Positions 35,184 through 44,963 of a stretch of 64,000 nt of DNA are shown piece by piece. Source of the stretch: Clytia hemisphaerica (Eukaryota; Cnidaria; Hydrozoa; Leptothecata; Clytiidae); the NCBI GenBank assembly GCA_902728285.1, contig CACVBU010000865.1, forward strand, positions 3,045,204 through 3,109,203. The letters run 5' to 3'. Under the pieces are notes generated by a model, which did no database searches, was not told where the DNA came from, and saw only the letters and a list, made by a program, of their open reading frames with translations. The translations under genes and the position numbers were made by a program. Within the stretch, counting starts at the first letter, position 1. Each line of letters starts with the position of its first letter.

Positions 35184-35942
35184 TCACAAAAAACAGGCAT
35201 TAACATAGTGGGCATCTATGTGAAACTTTCGAAGTCTCTGAATTATTGATATCACATCAAAACGACATTTGTAATTTATAGATGTTTTCCTGTTTGCAAG
35301 TCCTGGCACAAACTGGTACCTCAAGGTTGTCCCTGAAGGGATTGGTACATTCTTGTCTGTAAGGCGATCTTTTACTTGAAATAATTAAAACTAGCCGGTA
35401 CCCGGCGTCGCACACTGGTTTAGCTCTTTGCTAAACGCATTTAAAGTCCTTTAGATGTTTGTAAGGTGGCTTAAACACGATGAAATCAAAATTAAAGGGA
35501 AGAATTCTCTTCAAAGTTTGACTCTATCCCTCCTGGGTGACGTATTTTTAACCATATTTTGAAAAAGATTTTTGTGGCAAAAATGATCAGAAAGCAGAAA
35601 GGGCGTCATTCCCAAATTATACCATACCAGCGACCAGTCATAACTTCGATAACTTTTCAAATTCAACAATGACTTAGATTTACAGCAAAATAATTAAAGG
35701 CCCCTTTTTACGAAGAAAGAACTCAAGTTTTTACTGCCTTTTGAATGTATTTTTAATGTTGCTGTTGTTCTAACAAACTTGTCTTGTGATTCTTATGTTT
35801 TATTATATATTTGTTCTTTTCTTTAACAGATTCTGTTTAAAAGATTTTCTTTTGTTTTGAAAATAATTCGAATGTCTCAAATCAAATAAGGTCGTTAATT
35901 ACATTCGGAAACATAAAACAAAAGAAAAGAAAAAGTCTACTG

Positions 35943-36510
35943 TGGAACCTCTGATTAGCGGACACCATCGGGGAAAGGGTTAGTGTCCGCTAATTAGAAG
36001 TGTCCGCCTTTTAGAAATTTTTGATCTCGGAGCTCCAATTTTGAAATTAGGCCATCCCAGGGTGTCGAAAATACAAAATTGGGGTCTAAAGTACTTATCT
36101 GCAGACCTAGGCTATAGAAGAGCTCGAGTGACTGGCAAGAGGTTAAATCGAGGTGGTAGGTACGGACTTGAAGTACCAGTGATTTATGATTTCTTTGGCC
36201 CACCTAAATTCGTTGAATGGGTCAAGGAAAAACTGGAAATTTGTAGAAATAATTTGAATAATAAGACTAATAAGTGCTGGAAATAAAAATATCTAAAAAC
36301 ATTTTTTTCGATTTTGGGCGTCTCTGACCCGTTTGATATTCAATGTCCGCTGATTGGAGAGCTAAAATAGGGGTTTTGGCCATTCCGTGCGAAAAGATTT
36401 GTCCGCTAATCAGAGGGTCCGTCCGTTCGCCTTTTAGAAACTTTTTTATGAGGATTTGACTAGGAAACGGCCGGGGAAAATGAAATTGTCCGCTAATCAG
36501 AGGTGTCCCC
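35943..36510. mobile_element. Tigger-like MITE remnant with TCTGATTAGCGGACA ends
   Basis: CTGTGGAACCTCTGATTAGC with GGACAC after it (from 35940) is matched in reverse by TGTCCGCTAATCAGA (36488-36502). More copies of GTCCGCTAATnAGA lie at 35983 and 36400. The ends recall pogo/Tigger termini. The right border is unclear because another element starts at 36534. Confidence 0.5.
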
Positions 36511-36533
36511 CTTTTAGAGTGTTCGCTTTAATC

Positions 36534-36859
36534 GGATTAATTTTCGCGAGATTAAATTTCAAGATTTCGCGAATTTTTGCCATTTTCGCGAAATTAAAAC
36601 TCGCGAAAATGCGTGAGATTCCTGACTCGCGAAATTAAATCCAACACAAAACTTTAAAATCGTATTTTCGGCGGAGAAACTAGTTCCAAGTCTCCATTTA
36701 TGGCAAAAAATCGCTATTTTTCAGCTGTTTTCTGGCTTCTGGCTTTCTCGCGAAATTAAATCCACGCGAAATTTTTCAAAACTCTGACTCGCGAAATTAA
36801 ATCCAGAAAATTTCGCGATTTTTTTAGCTCGCGAAATTTAATCTCGCGAAATTTAATCC
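36534..36859. mobile_element. 326-bp TIR element of TTCGCGA/TTAAAT repeats
   Basis: GGATTAATTTTCGCGAGATT (36534 on) is answered at the right end by GCGAAATTTAATCC (to 36859); about 27-30 bp pair with few mismatches. CGCGAAATTAAATCC also recurs inside in both directions (about 36634, 36751, 36790). No transposase. It probably inserted next to or into the Tigger-like remnant. Confidence 0.65.
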
Positions 36860-37404
36860 GTGATCTATCAATCAAAACAAAGTCTTTATAAAACAGCGCG
36901 AATCTGATTTAACACATTTGTGGAGCAAGAAGCAAAAGTCATCTTTTAAAAGAACAGAAACATTGCGTGCGAAAACGAAAGTAGCACAGACAGAAAGACA
37001 GACACACAGACTACCACTATTAATGTATAGATGTGTTTATGAAAAAAATCCCCCTGAATAGGAGATTAAACATAGTGTCAGCCCCCAACATAAAAAAATA
37101 ATCCAAGAAATATTGGGAAGGCTGGGGGCTAGCTACTTCTGTATCTATATTCTTGCCATATTCTCAACCGAACCTTTTAAGTACAACTTCCTGTATTGGA
37201 ATTTATCCCGCATCAGTAAGTTTCTAGCGATTTCATTGGTCAAAAGACATCACGTGGAGGTAGGGTATATACCGTATCTGTCTTCCTTGCATTCGATTGA
37301 GAAAAAAAGAAGACATTGCATATTGGCGAATGCGCTTTCGAATGTTTTGTTCAAGATTCGAATGTTTTATTTTGATCCCAAACTTTTATTGTTCTCGAAG
37401 AAAA

Positions 37405-38754
37405 ATGAAGACATTCCATAGCTTCCATACGTCAATCGCAGCACTGAAATCAATAAAAACATTCGATTCGCAAATGAAGTCTCAGAATATCTTTGAATTT
37501 TTGGAAGCAAAATACAGTAGAAGCAACAAAATGACAAGCAGATTTGGATGTGCTACTGAAGCTGAAATCACAGAAAAAAAGACCAACATCAATGCTAAAA
37601 GCACTCTTAAATCTAATAAGAAAGCTGCCAAACAACTGCGAGATTATTTAATGGAGAAAAACATGGACGTAAGGTTCGAGAATATGACAAATAAGCACTT
37701 GAACGATATTTTGGTCCACTTTTATATCAACACTCGAAGAACCAATGGAGAAAAATATAAAGCTGCAAGCATGGAAAACTATAGACATTCTTTAAATAGA
37801 TACCTTCAGACTCCACCAATAGAAAGAAAGATCGACATAATCAAAGATCCTGCGTTTCGTGAAGCCAATATCTCCTACAAAGCAGCCAATAAGGAGCTCA
37901 AGCAAGAAGGGAAAGGATATGTGAAACATTATCCCATCATCTCTGACTCTGACTTGCAGAAAATGTACCAATCCATGTACTTCGATATCAGCACCCCTTG
38001 TGGTTTGCAAAACAAAGTGCAGTTGGACATCAGGCTATATTTTTGCAGAAGAGGAGCCGAAAACATGCACTCAATGAATAAGGACACTTTTGTTGTCCAA
38101 ACAGGAGCAGATGGGACTCGATACGTCTGTCAGGCTGTTGACGAACTCACCAAGAATCATAGAGAGAATGACAAAGAAGCGACGAGTGGATTTATGCCAG
38201 AAATTCCGAATAGCAACCTTTGCCCAGTTAAGCCTTTTGTTTCTTACACTTCAAAGCTAAATTCTTCAAACAATAAACTCTGGCAAAAACTCAAGGACAG
38301 TTTTTGTAGCGAAGAAAATGTTTGGTTTTGTAACATTGCTGTTGGACAGAGATCGTTGTCAAATTTTATGACCAAAATGAGTGCAAGATGTGAACTTTCC
38401 ACTAAGTACACAAACCATAGTGTAAGAGCAACTGGCGCCACTCTGCTTTCAAGATCCATGTTCAACCTAGCCCAGATCATGGCAGTCACTGGGCATAAAT
38501 CTGTTTCATCACTGGCCGTTTACCAGAGAGTTAGTAGTTCTGAAAAAGTCGCCATGGGACAAGCCATCTCACGTTGTATCGACAAGTCTACTTCAGTTCC
38601 TGTTCATCAAAGCCAATCATCGGTCACCACCACAGAGAATGACTCTGATGATGAACTTTTTCGTAACATTGATTTAAGAAATCTTACTTCCAGCAGTGAG
38701 ATCTCTGGTCGCCTGCTTCCGACATTATATCAAAACTGTCAAAAAACAACTTGA
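37405..38754 (+). CDS. Crypton-type tyrosine recombinase
   Basis: An intact single-exon frame of 449 aa from ATG 37405; the frame stays open upstream to an ATG at 37330, so the start could be there. The C-terminal half has the tyrosine-recombinase residues: Arg in LDIRLYFCRRGAENM (about residues 207-221), the HxxR box NHSVRATGATLL (about 336), a second His in VTGHKS and the nucleophile Tyr in SLAVYQRVS (about 373). The N-terminal half looks like the helical core-binding domain (LRDYLMEKNM, ASMENYRHSLNRYL). This is the DUF3504/Crypton group, whose domesticated animal relatives are KIAA1958 and ZMYM-type proteins. The enzyme would move a circular DNA copy by site-specific recombination. Cryptons have no TIRs, so limits cannot be drawn. 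It may still be functional, as I see no break. Confidence 0.85.
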   Translation: MKTFHSFHTSIAALKSIKTFDSQMKSQNIFEFLEAKYSRSNKMTSRFGCATEAEITEKKTNINAKSTLKSNKKAAKQLRDYLMEKNMDVRFENMTNKHLNDILVHFYINTRRTNGEKYKAASMENYRHSLNRYLQTPPIERKIDIIKDPAFREANISYKAANKELKQEGKGYVKHYPIISDSDLQKMYQSMYFDISTPCGLQNKVQLDIRLYFCRRGAENMHSMNKDTFVVQTGADGTRYVCQAVDELTKNHRENDKEATSGFMPEIPNSNLCPVKPFVSYTSKLNSSNNKLWQKLKDSFCSEENVWFCNIAVGQRSLSNFMTKMSARCELSTKYTNHSVRATGATLLSRSMFNLAQIMAVTGHKSVSSLAVYQRVSSSEKVAMGQAISRCIDKSTSVPVHQSQSSVTTTENDSDDELFRNIDLRNLTSSSEISGRLLPTLYQNCQKTT

Positions 38755-39372
38755 CCATAAACATTACTAACAAAAATTAATATTTTATATACAATATTTG
38801 ATGAAATTTGTTTTGTTATAAACTTTATTTATTTGTTTGGATGCTAAATTGAAATTGTTTGAATTTATTTATTGAATTAAATTAATTTGAATTTTGATGT
38901 TTGACTGAGGCATTGTTGTTTTTATGGTCTTTCTGATCGACTTCAGCTGTCTGCTTTGTACTGTACGTTAAATACTTATTAATGCTTTTTAATTTTGTCA
39001 TGCAATACAAGACAATTTCTTAAAAATTAACTTACTATGGATCGGTTGATTATCAATTGTTTACTTGTATTATGTTGAATGAAATTTTGTTCATATTTAA
39101 TTTGTTCTTTTTTCAAAAATTATCAGTGCAAAAGTTAATATATACCATGATCATGATTTTACACTGTTATACTCAGTAACTTTCTAAAAACTATTGCAAT
39201 CTTTTTAGCTAATTTTTTTCCCTTTTCCTTTTTCAATTTTAGAACTTGTCATATCGAAAGTTCGTTACTGCATTTGGACCTATCACTTAAAAAAAACTAA
39301 TCGAATGCGAATCCCGATTGAATGAAAATGTCTAATAAGAACTTCTGCAGGATAAATCCGTTGCACGATCGC
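38755..39372. other. AT-rich 3' flank of the Crypton, no gene seen
   Basis: Nothing coding can be supported. AATAAA-like signals such as TTATTGAATTAAATTAA are common by composition, so no polyadenylation site is called. Confidence 0.4.
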
Positions 39373-39486
39373 CTCGAGATGGGATACGGGATATACAGCG
39401 ATCAGTAAAAACCGTATTGCGACTCGGCAAGCCTCGTCACCAATACGGTTTTTACTGACCCTGTATATCCCGTATCCCACCTCGAG
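39373..39486. repeat. 114-bp near-perfect hairpin (foldback)
   Basis: CTCGAGATGGGATACGGGAT (39373 on) through CAGTAAAAACCGTATTG pairs with CAATACGGTTTTTACTG through ATCCCGTATCCCACCTCGAG (to 39486). The stem is about 46 bp with only three or four mismatches, and the loop is 22 bases, CGACTCGGCAAGCCTCGTCA-like, itself partly symmetrical. It may be a minimal MITE or a transcribed hairpin. Confidence 0.85.
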
Positions 39487-39584
39487 AAGACCGTGTAACT
39501 AATAGAATTACGCTATGACTTTTGCTTGGAAATCTTTACATGAACCTGGTATGCCCTTAAGTTATTTAGAACTTTGGGAATGTT

Positions 39585-39896
39585 TTAATAAACAAAACAT
39601 TTAATAAATAAAAGTAGATGAACCAAAAAATGATGACGCACAGAGAAAGCGAGTGGTAGATGTGCTGCTGAAGTTTGCCGTCTCTCCTCAGCTGCTTTCC
39701 CGTATTCTTCTAACAACTTGTCCAATTCATTGTAGAATTCCTCAAAGTTTCCCTCTGGTCGCCCCTCATTATGCTTTCTTTGGTCGTAAATATAGCTTAT
39801 TTCTTCCTCTTCATCAAATTGCATTGTTGTGTAGAGTTCAAATACATTGTCAATTTCAGCGTTTCCCATAAAAGAAAATTTAACATAATTCAACAT
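39585..39896 (-). pseudogene. Gene fragment of unknown family
   Basis: The first 80 residues (acidic MQFDEEEEISYIYD, then EEFYNELDKLLEEYGKAAEE and SAAHLPLAFSVRH) look like a real helical protein exon. I faintly recall a similar stretch from repeated cnidarian genes. After VRH the frame runs into hydrophobic non-coding sequence, so it is an isolated exon or a truncated copy. Confidence 0.35.
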
Positions 39897-39899
39897 TGT

Positions 39900-40678
39900 A
39901 CGTAAGTATTCCTGTTTCTTAAGAGTGTAGTCATGTCATGTCATTTCATTCCATTGTAAAAAGGTAGTAGTCAAGGTCTCCAGAGTGATTATTTTTGTTT
40001 TATGTAAGTATTTCTTTCCGTGTGTTGTCCTGTTGAATTAAATTCTGCTGTATACTTTGGAGTTTTTTATAAACAATTTTTGTAACCATTTTGCAAAGGC
40101 AAATTCACTTTGCTTTTTTATAATAGAGAAATCTCTGTACTCTGTATTGCTAAACAGGGCGTGGGAGAAAGAAAGCAATAAAGGGGGCAAAAGTGTCCCC
40201 CCCGCCGATGAGTGCGAAAAGTAGTAATCACTGATAACTTTCGATTATTATCGACCATTATTGATTACATCGATCACAATCGAACGTTCAATTATTACCG
40301 TCTGGATTATGTACAGAAAATGAACCCTGACGGGGGACCTTTTGGTATCAAATATGTAGATCCAAAGATAGCTCTATGTTTAGTCACTGAGTATAGGTAC
40401 AAGTCCAACACTGAACCTAATTTTTAAAAGGTGTAAAGAAGAGATCTATGAAATAAAACTTGCGCTTTTGTGACTTTTGGAGATCCGATATGAACAAACT
40501 AACCCGCAAGGAACGATCAATTTCAATGGTTTCCCCTGAAAAAAAATTCATTTAAATTCATCATTTAATATCGCCCTCTTCCTCTCGGTCCCTGAGGAGG
40601 AGGGCCCTTAGATGTTGACATTGAATCCTTCAGTAACTGTTTGGTCTTCGATTTAGTCTTTTGGGTTTTCACCACCTG
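39900..40678. other. No gene seen
   Basis: A 71-aa frame at 40212-40427 has no motif and no splice context. ATCGATCACAATCGA and TCGATTATTATCGACC near 40230-40285 are short self-complementary stretches. Confidence 0.35.
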
Positions 40679-41365
40679 CTCGGGTAACTTAATGCATGTC
40701 CCACAATTGCATTAATTTTTCGCCCCCAGTTCCAGTTCATAAACCATAACAAATTATATATTTTTGGGAGCGTAATTGGATGTACAATATCGGATTCGGT
40801 GTTACTTAATTTTTTTCCCAGTATAATTAGAGATATTTAAAGAAAACCTGCTTATGACGTCATAATTGATGACGTCTAAAAACAAAAAACTGAATATCTC
40901 AAGAAATATAAATCAAAACTTTATGAAATTTGGACCAGTGATAGAGCACATTGAGATGATGTATTTCTCAAAATTGATGACGTCAGCAGAAATTGCAGAA
41001 ATTCAAATGTTTGCAATAAAATGCTTACATTTTAATTAATCTTTAATTTAATCATCTAATTTTCTTTTAAAAAAAACATTTATCCTCCTCTTGATGAGTT
41101 CTATCATTGGTCCAAATTTTATAACGTTTCGAGCATTAGTTCTTGAGATATTCGACTTTTTTAAATTATAACGTCATAAATAATAATAATTGGGTTTTCT
41201 TAAAATAACTCTAAATATGCTGAGAAAAAAAATTAAGTAACACCAAATCCAACATTCTATATCCAAATACGCTTCAAAAATTTGTTATGGTTTAAGGGCT
41301 GGAGTTGGGGGCGAAAACGAAAAGTAGATTTTGAATAATTTGCGACATGCATTAAGTTACCCGAG
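40679..41365. mobile_element. 687-bp foldback element with CTCGGGTAA ends
   Basis: CTCGGGTAACTTAATGCATG (40679 on) is matched by CATGCATTAAGTTACCCGAG at 41346-41365. The complementarity continues imperfectly through both halves (CATAACAAA, GGTGTTACTTAATTTTTTT, TTAAGAAAACC and AATATCTCAAGAA against their complements), so the whole element folds on itself with arms of about 300 bp. No coding. Its termini share CTCGGGTAAnTTAATGCnTG with the inverted repeats at 19843 and 34409. Confidence 0.8.
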
Positions 41366-43072
41366 TTCTCTTCAAACGTTGACCCAAAGAGATAACATTC
41401 ATCGTTTATAAATAGATCTTTCCAATATTTGAGCAGCAGCCTCGTCATTTTTTTTCGACTATCGCTTTCTTTATGCAGTTTACCATCCTCATATCATTTG
41501 GCCCTATTAAAATTTGGTACCCATATCATTTTGCTTTGCAACTTGTTTTATTGTGACATCAGCCAAAACATCACATAACCTTCTCAAATAGCATGCGTTA
41601 CATGTTTTTCTAAGTTGAAGTTCTGGTATGGAGTAGAGAGCTCCACACTCTTTACAAGTGTACATCTTAAAAGAAAATTAATAATATACATCAAAAGTTA
41701 ACTGGAAACTATTAATGACAGGCATAACTATAAGAATTATTTATTATTAACTTTTAATAAGACTTTTGATAAAGAAAAGATAAATAGTTAGCAAATTACA
41801 AATGAGCTTTGGAGGTAAGTTTTAAACTGCTGTTATGGTTCAAAAATGATGGTCCAAATGTTTTTTTGACCATATTTGTCTCTTTATGAAAGGACAAGGC
41901 TTGGTAGAAAAGATTATTATTTTTGTAAAATAAAAGAAAAAACTAGAAGAAGAAAAATTCTAACAGAAAAATATTTCTAGATCGCATGGTTTGATGGTCA
42001 AAGAAACACTTGGACCATTAAACGCTAAATGATGTCACAGAGAAGAAAAAAGCTCACATAGAAATTGCACTATGAACATCCCATCCCTAAATTTTGTTTT
42101 TGTGTTAACGCTTTCCTTTAAGCATTTGTTTTCTTACTTTCTCGAATCACACTAAACAAGGCCTAGTGAGAAAGAAGATTATTTTGTATCGAATTGAACA
42201 ATATTTCTGGATCGCATGGTTTGATGGTCAAGAAACATTTTGACTATCAAACACTACACAATATTGCAGAGAAAAAAAGTTCTTACTAAAATACGACGCA
42301 CTATAAGTATTCCAACCCTAAATTCTTTTAATGTATAGCTAATAAAATTGATTGAGAAGGGAAAATTAAAAACACTTTACAATCATACAATTGACTCTCC
42401 ATGTAAAACATGTCAAAAGTTATAAGCAAACATCATTTTTAAAGTGTCGCGTCAAAAAAAAAGAGTTTTGACTAGCTAGGGAATCAAAACCGCTTGTACG
42501 TTCCATTTCAAACTTTTAACACTATTAGATAGATATCATAATTTTAGGAGAATTTCAAATTTTTTAGGAGGATTTTAGGAAAATTTAAGAAATAAATTTC
42601 TAAAATCGACCTAAAAAATCACCCACAGGAAGACTGAAATAATGTAACAAAAATAAAATTACTTTACGTATTGAAAAACTATTACTCGTTCTAAAAGAAA
42701 TTCTCTAAATATGGCTAAATCACCAGTCTATACTTAATGCTAACTTAGAAGATAAAAAATATTAACAAAAGGCATCTTAAATTAGAAAAACCGGGGACAA
42801 ATTTGAAATGTAAGCTGAGTAATATTGACTGATTTTATTCAATGCAACAAAAAAGGATATCGCTACTGTTTTAACAAAAGTCTAGCTACCAAAAAACTCA
42901 TCTTGAGTCCAAAGATTGAATGGATAAAAATAGACGACAGGCTTGGAGACTAATAAATACTAAGCAAATTAAGCCATCCTAAGACACAAACAAAATAAAA
43001 CTAGTCCTAATAGTTGAGCCTCAAAAGCAAACTAAAACGTAATATTAACTTCATATAAATGATATATCTTAA
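41366..43072. other. No gene; one duplicated ~200-bp segment
   Basis: A segment with GATCGCATGGTTTGATGGTC occurs at about 41890-42095 and again, diverged, at about 42155-42330; both also share CAAGGC and the ending ATnCCAnCCCTAAATT. The rest is AT-rich without exons. Confidence 0.45.
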
Positions 43073-43482
43073 TTATTTGTTTCTTAATTGAGCTTGTTCA
43101 GACTTAAGTAAGTCAATCTCTTTTTCAAGTGTTTGTTTTCGTTCTAAACCCATTGCAATCAATGACTGAGCTTGTTGAATCTTTTCTCGTAAGATTTTAG
43201 GTTTTGATAGTTCGTGTTCGAGGTTTTGATTACCTTCAATAATGCTTTCTTCAGCTGTAAACAATCCACTTTCTTTAAATTTATTTGTCGATTTATCAAC
43301 TCAATTTTTTCTTTGATTGTTTCCATTTCTTGTTTTCGTAAATTTTCTGCCCTTGACGCTTCTTCAATCTTTCTCTTTGCAGCAAGATCACATTGATAAC
43401 GTTGTGTTGCCGATTTAACTGACGATAATAACTCTTTAGTGATGGGCACTTTCAAAACTCCACCAACAATACGAAACATAAT
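43073..43482 (-). pseudogene. 3' part of hAT-like transposase pseudogene
   Basis: Minus-strand reading RIVGGVLKVPITKELL then a long charged coiled coil (ENLRKQEMETIKEKIELI), and after a frameshift near 43260 a second coiled-coil piece (KILREKIQQAQSLIAMGLER) ending at the stop near 43073. Together with 51842-53033 it is one gene split by the BEL insertion: the duplicated bases ATAAT lie at the junction (43478-43482). Coiled-coil tails after the hAT dimerisation region are seen in related repeated genes of cnidarians as I recall them. Confidence 0.6.
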
Positions 43483-43989
43483 TGTTAAGTGGACTTCGTC
43501 CTAGGAGGTCAGTGAATTATGGACAATATCAATAGCTATGTTTATTGTATAATATCTTCTCTATGTAGTCGATAAATTAGTAACAATTCATAATCTCATA
43601 GATGAATATAATCGGTAGTAAAGTATCTCTGTAAAGTAACTCTGTAAAGTATCTCTGTAAAATATCAATGAATTCGGTTTGTAGTAAAACTCAGTGAAGT
43701 ATCAGTCAAAGTATTTACTTTGTATAATGTGACATCTCATAAGTCAGCCTTTTCCTTTACATACATGTCCTCTCTCTATTGATGTAAATCATAACTCATC
43801 CTGACGAGCAGAATGATCTCTAAAAAATCTACGAATATATAGCAAATGATATTCTCTAGGGTCATTATGTATAAAACTGCGTAACAATAGAAAAGCTACA
43901 CTTATAATTTCACGGGAATTACGTCATTCCCCAAGTGGATCAACGAAATCGACCAATTAAGAATTTATTGGGAGCTAAGTTGCGTAACA
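43483..43989 (-). repeat. BEL 3' LTR
   Basis: 507 bp. On the + strand it reads TGTTAAGTGGACTTC...GTTGCGTAACA. It contains an internal short repeat of AAAGTATCTCTGTAAAGTAA. Next to its inner edge lies the polypurine tract. Confidence 0.95.
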
Positions 43990-44126
43990 GTCCCCTCCTT
44001 GAAAGGACATGTCTTTCAACATTATGGCATCCAATCAAGCAACATCGGCCAAACAATCCATGTTTAGAATGTCAGTTCTACATTAACACAAGGTTCACCA
44101 TCACTCTCATGGTGTATAAACGTTTA

Positions 44127-44963
44127 TCAATCGGAGGAGAGTTCCAACGGAGCCAGCTTTCGTATTGGCCGAACATACGTCCCGTCCTTGGTGCGAATCT
44201 CGACCGTTCTGGTTCTACCGTCGTCGCTCGTCACAAGTCGTTCGATCCTCGCTAACTGCCACGTTCCTCTCGTCATTTGTTGTTCGTCGGAATAGAGCAC
44301 GAGCTGCCCCATCTTGAGCTCATCATGTACGTCCGTAGTCCATTTGTTCCTCGTCGTAAGTGTTGGTAGGTACTCCCTCTGCCAACGTCCCCAGAATTGG
44401 TTTGTGATCGCTTGTACTTGTCTCCAACGTTTTCTGAATGTCATCTCATTTTCGTAAATGACGCAAGGTTGAAGGTTGTTGCTCGCTCGTCCAATCAGAA
44501 AATGGCTTGGTGTAAGAGGTTCAAGATCGTTAACATCGTCACTAAGGTGTGTAAGAGGACGACTGTTAACAAGTGCTTCGACTTCGGTGAATACAGTAAT
44601 CAGAGTAAAATCGCTTACCGATTGGTCCGCAAGTATCACTTTAAGGCTCGTCTTCACACTCCGAACTAATCTTTCCCACGCTCCACCCATGTGGGGTGCG
44701 TTTGGAGGATTGAACTTCCAGGTGATTGACCTCCTCCTCATTGACTGATCAATCTTCATTTGATCCATTCGCTCAAGCTCTCGTTTGAGTTCGTTGGTGG
44801 CGCCTTGGAAATTTGTCCCGCAATCGGAACGAATGACATCTGGGTTGCCTCTACGATTTATGAACCTTTCAAGTACATTGATGAAATCGTCCGTGCTCAA
44901 TGAAGGTGCGACTTCAAGGTGAACTGCCCTTGTCGTCAGGCATCTTGACTTCAATTGGACCAA
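44127..44963 (-). pseudogene. BEL integrase core and C-terminal part, out of frame
   Basis: It starts in sense at CLTTRAVHLEV (about 44940), which in BEL proteins follows a few strands after GVDFFGP. It includes the second catalytic Asp in VIRSDCGTNFQGA and the catalytic Glu in GGAWERLVRSVK, then the DUF5641-like tail (RWRQVQAITNQFWGRWQREY, then GQLVLYSDEQQ and RPIRKLAPLEL). The join with the upstream frame is damaged: about a dozen residues between PIEVK and CLTTRAVH are missing and the frame changes, so no continuous integrase can be made from this copy. The stop is at 44127. Confidence 0.85.

Larger units (their letters stand above)
35391..37031. mobile_element. Old interspersed repeat with nested TIR elements
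   Basis: It starts with ACTAGCCGGTACCCGGCGTC (35391) and ends in a GACAGAAAGACAGACACACA tract with ACTACCACTATTAATGTATA (about 36978-37031). This start-and-end pattern is familiar from dispersed repeats of many invertebrates, though I cannot assign a class. Two other elements sit inside (35943-36510 and 36534-36859). No coding frame. Confidence 0.4.

Noticed and set aside
35391-35420. Helitron 5' end
   Set aside because: It starts with ACTAGCC rather than TC at an A/T site, and no CTRR hairpin end was found at the other side.
36041-36286. 81-aa + strand frame
   Set aside because: It lies wholly inside the Tigger-like remnant and contains no transposase motif.
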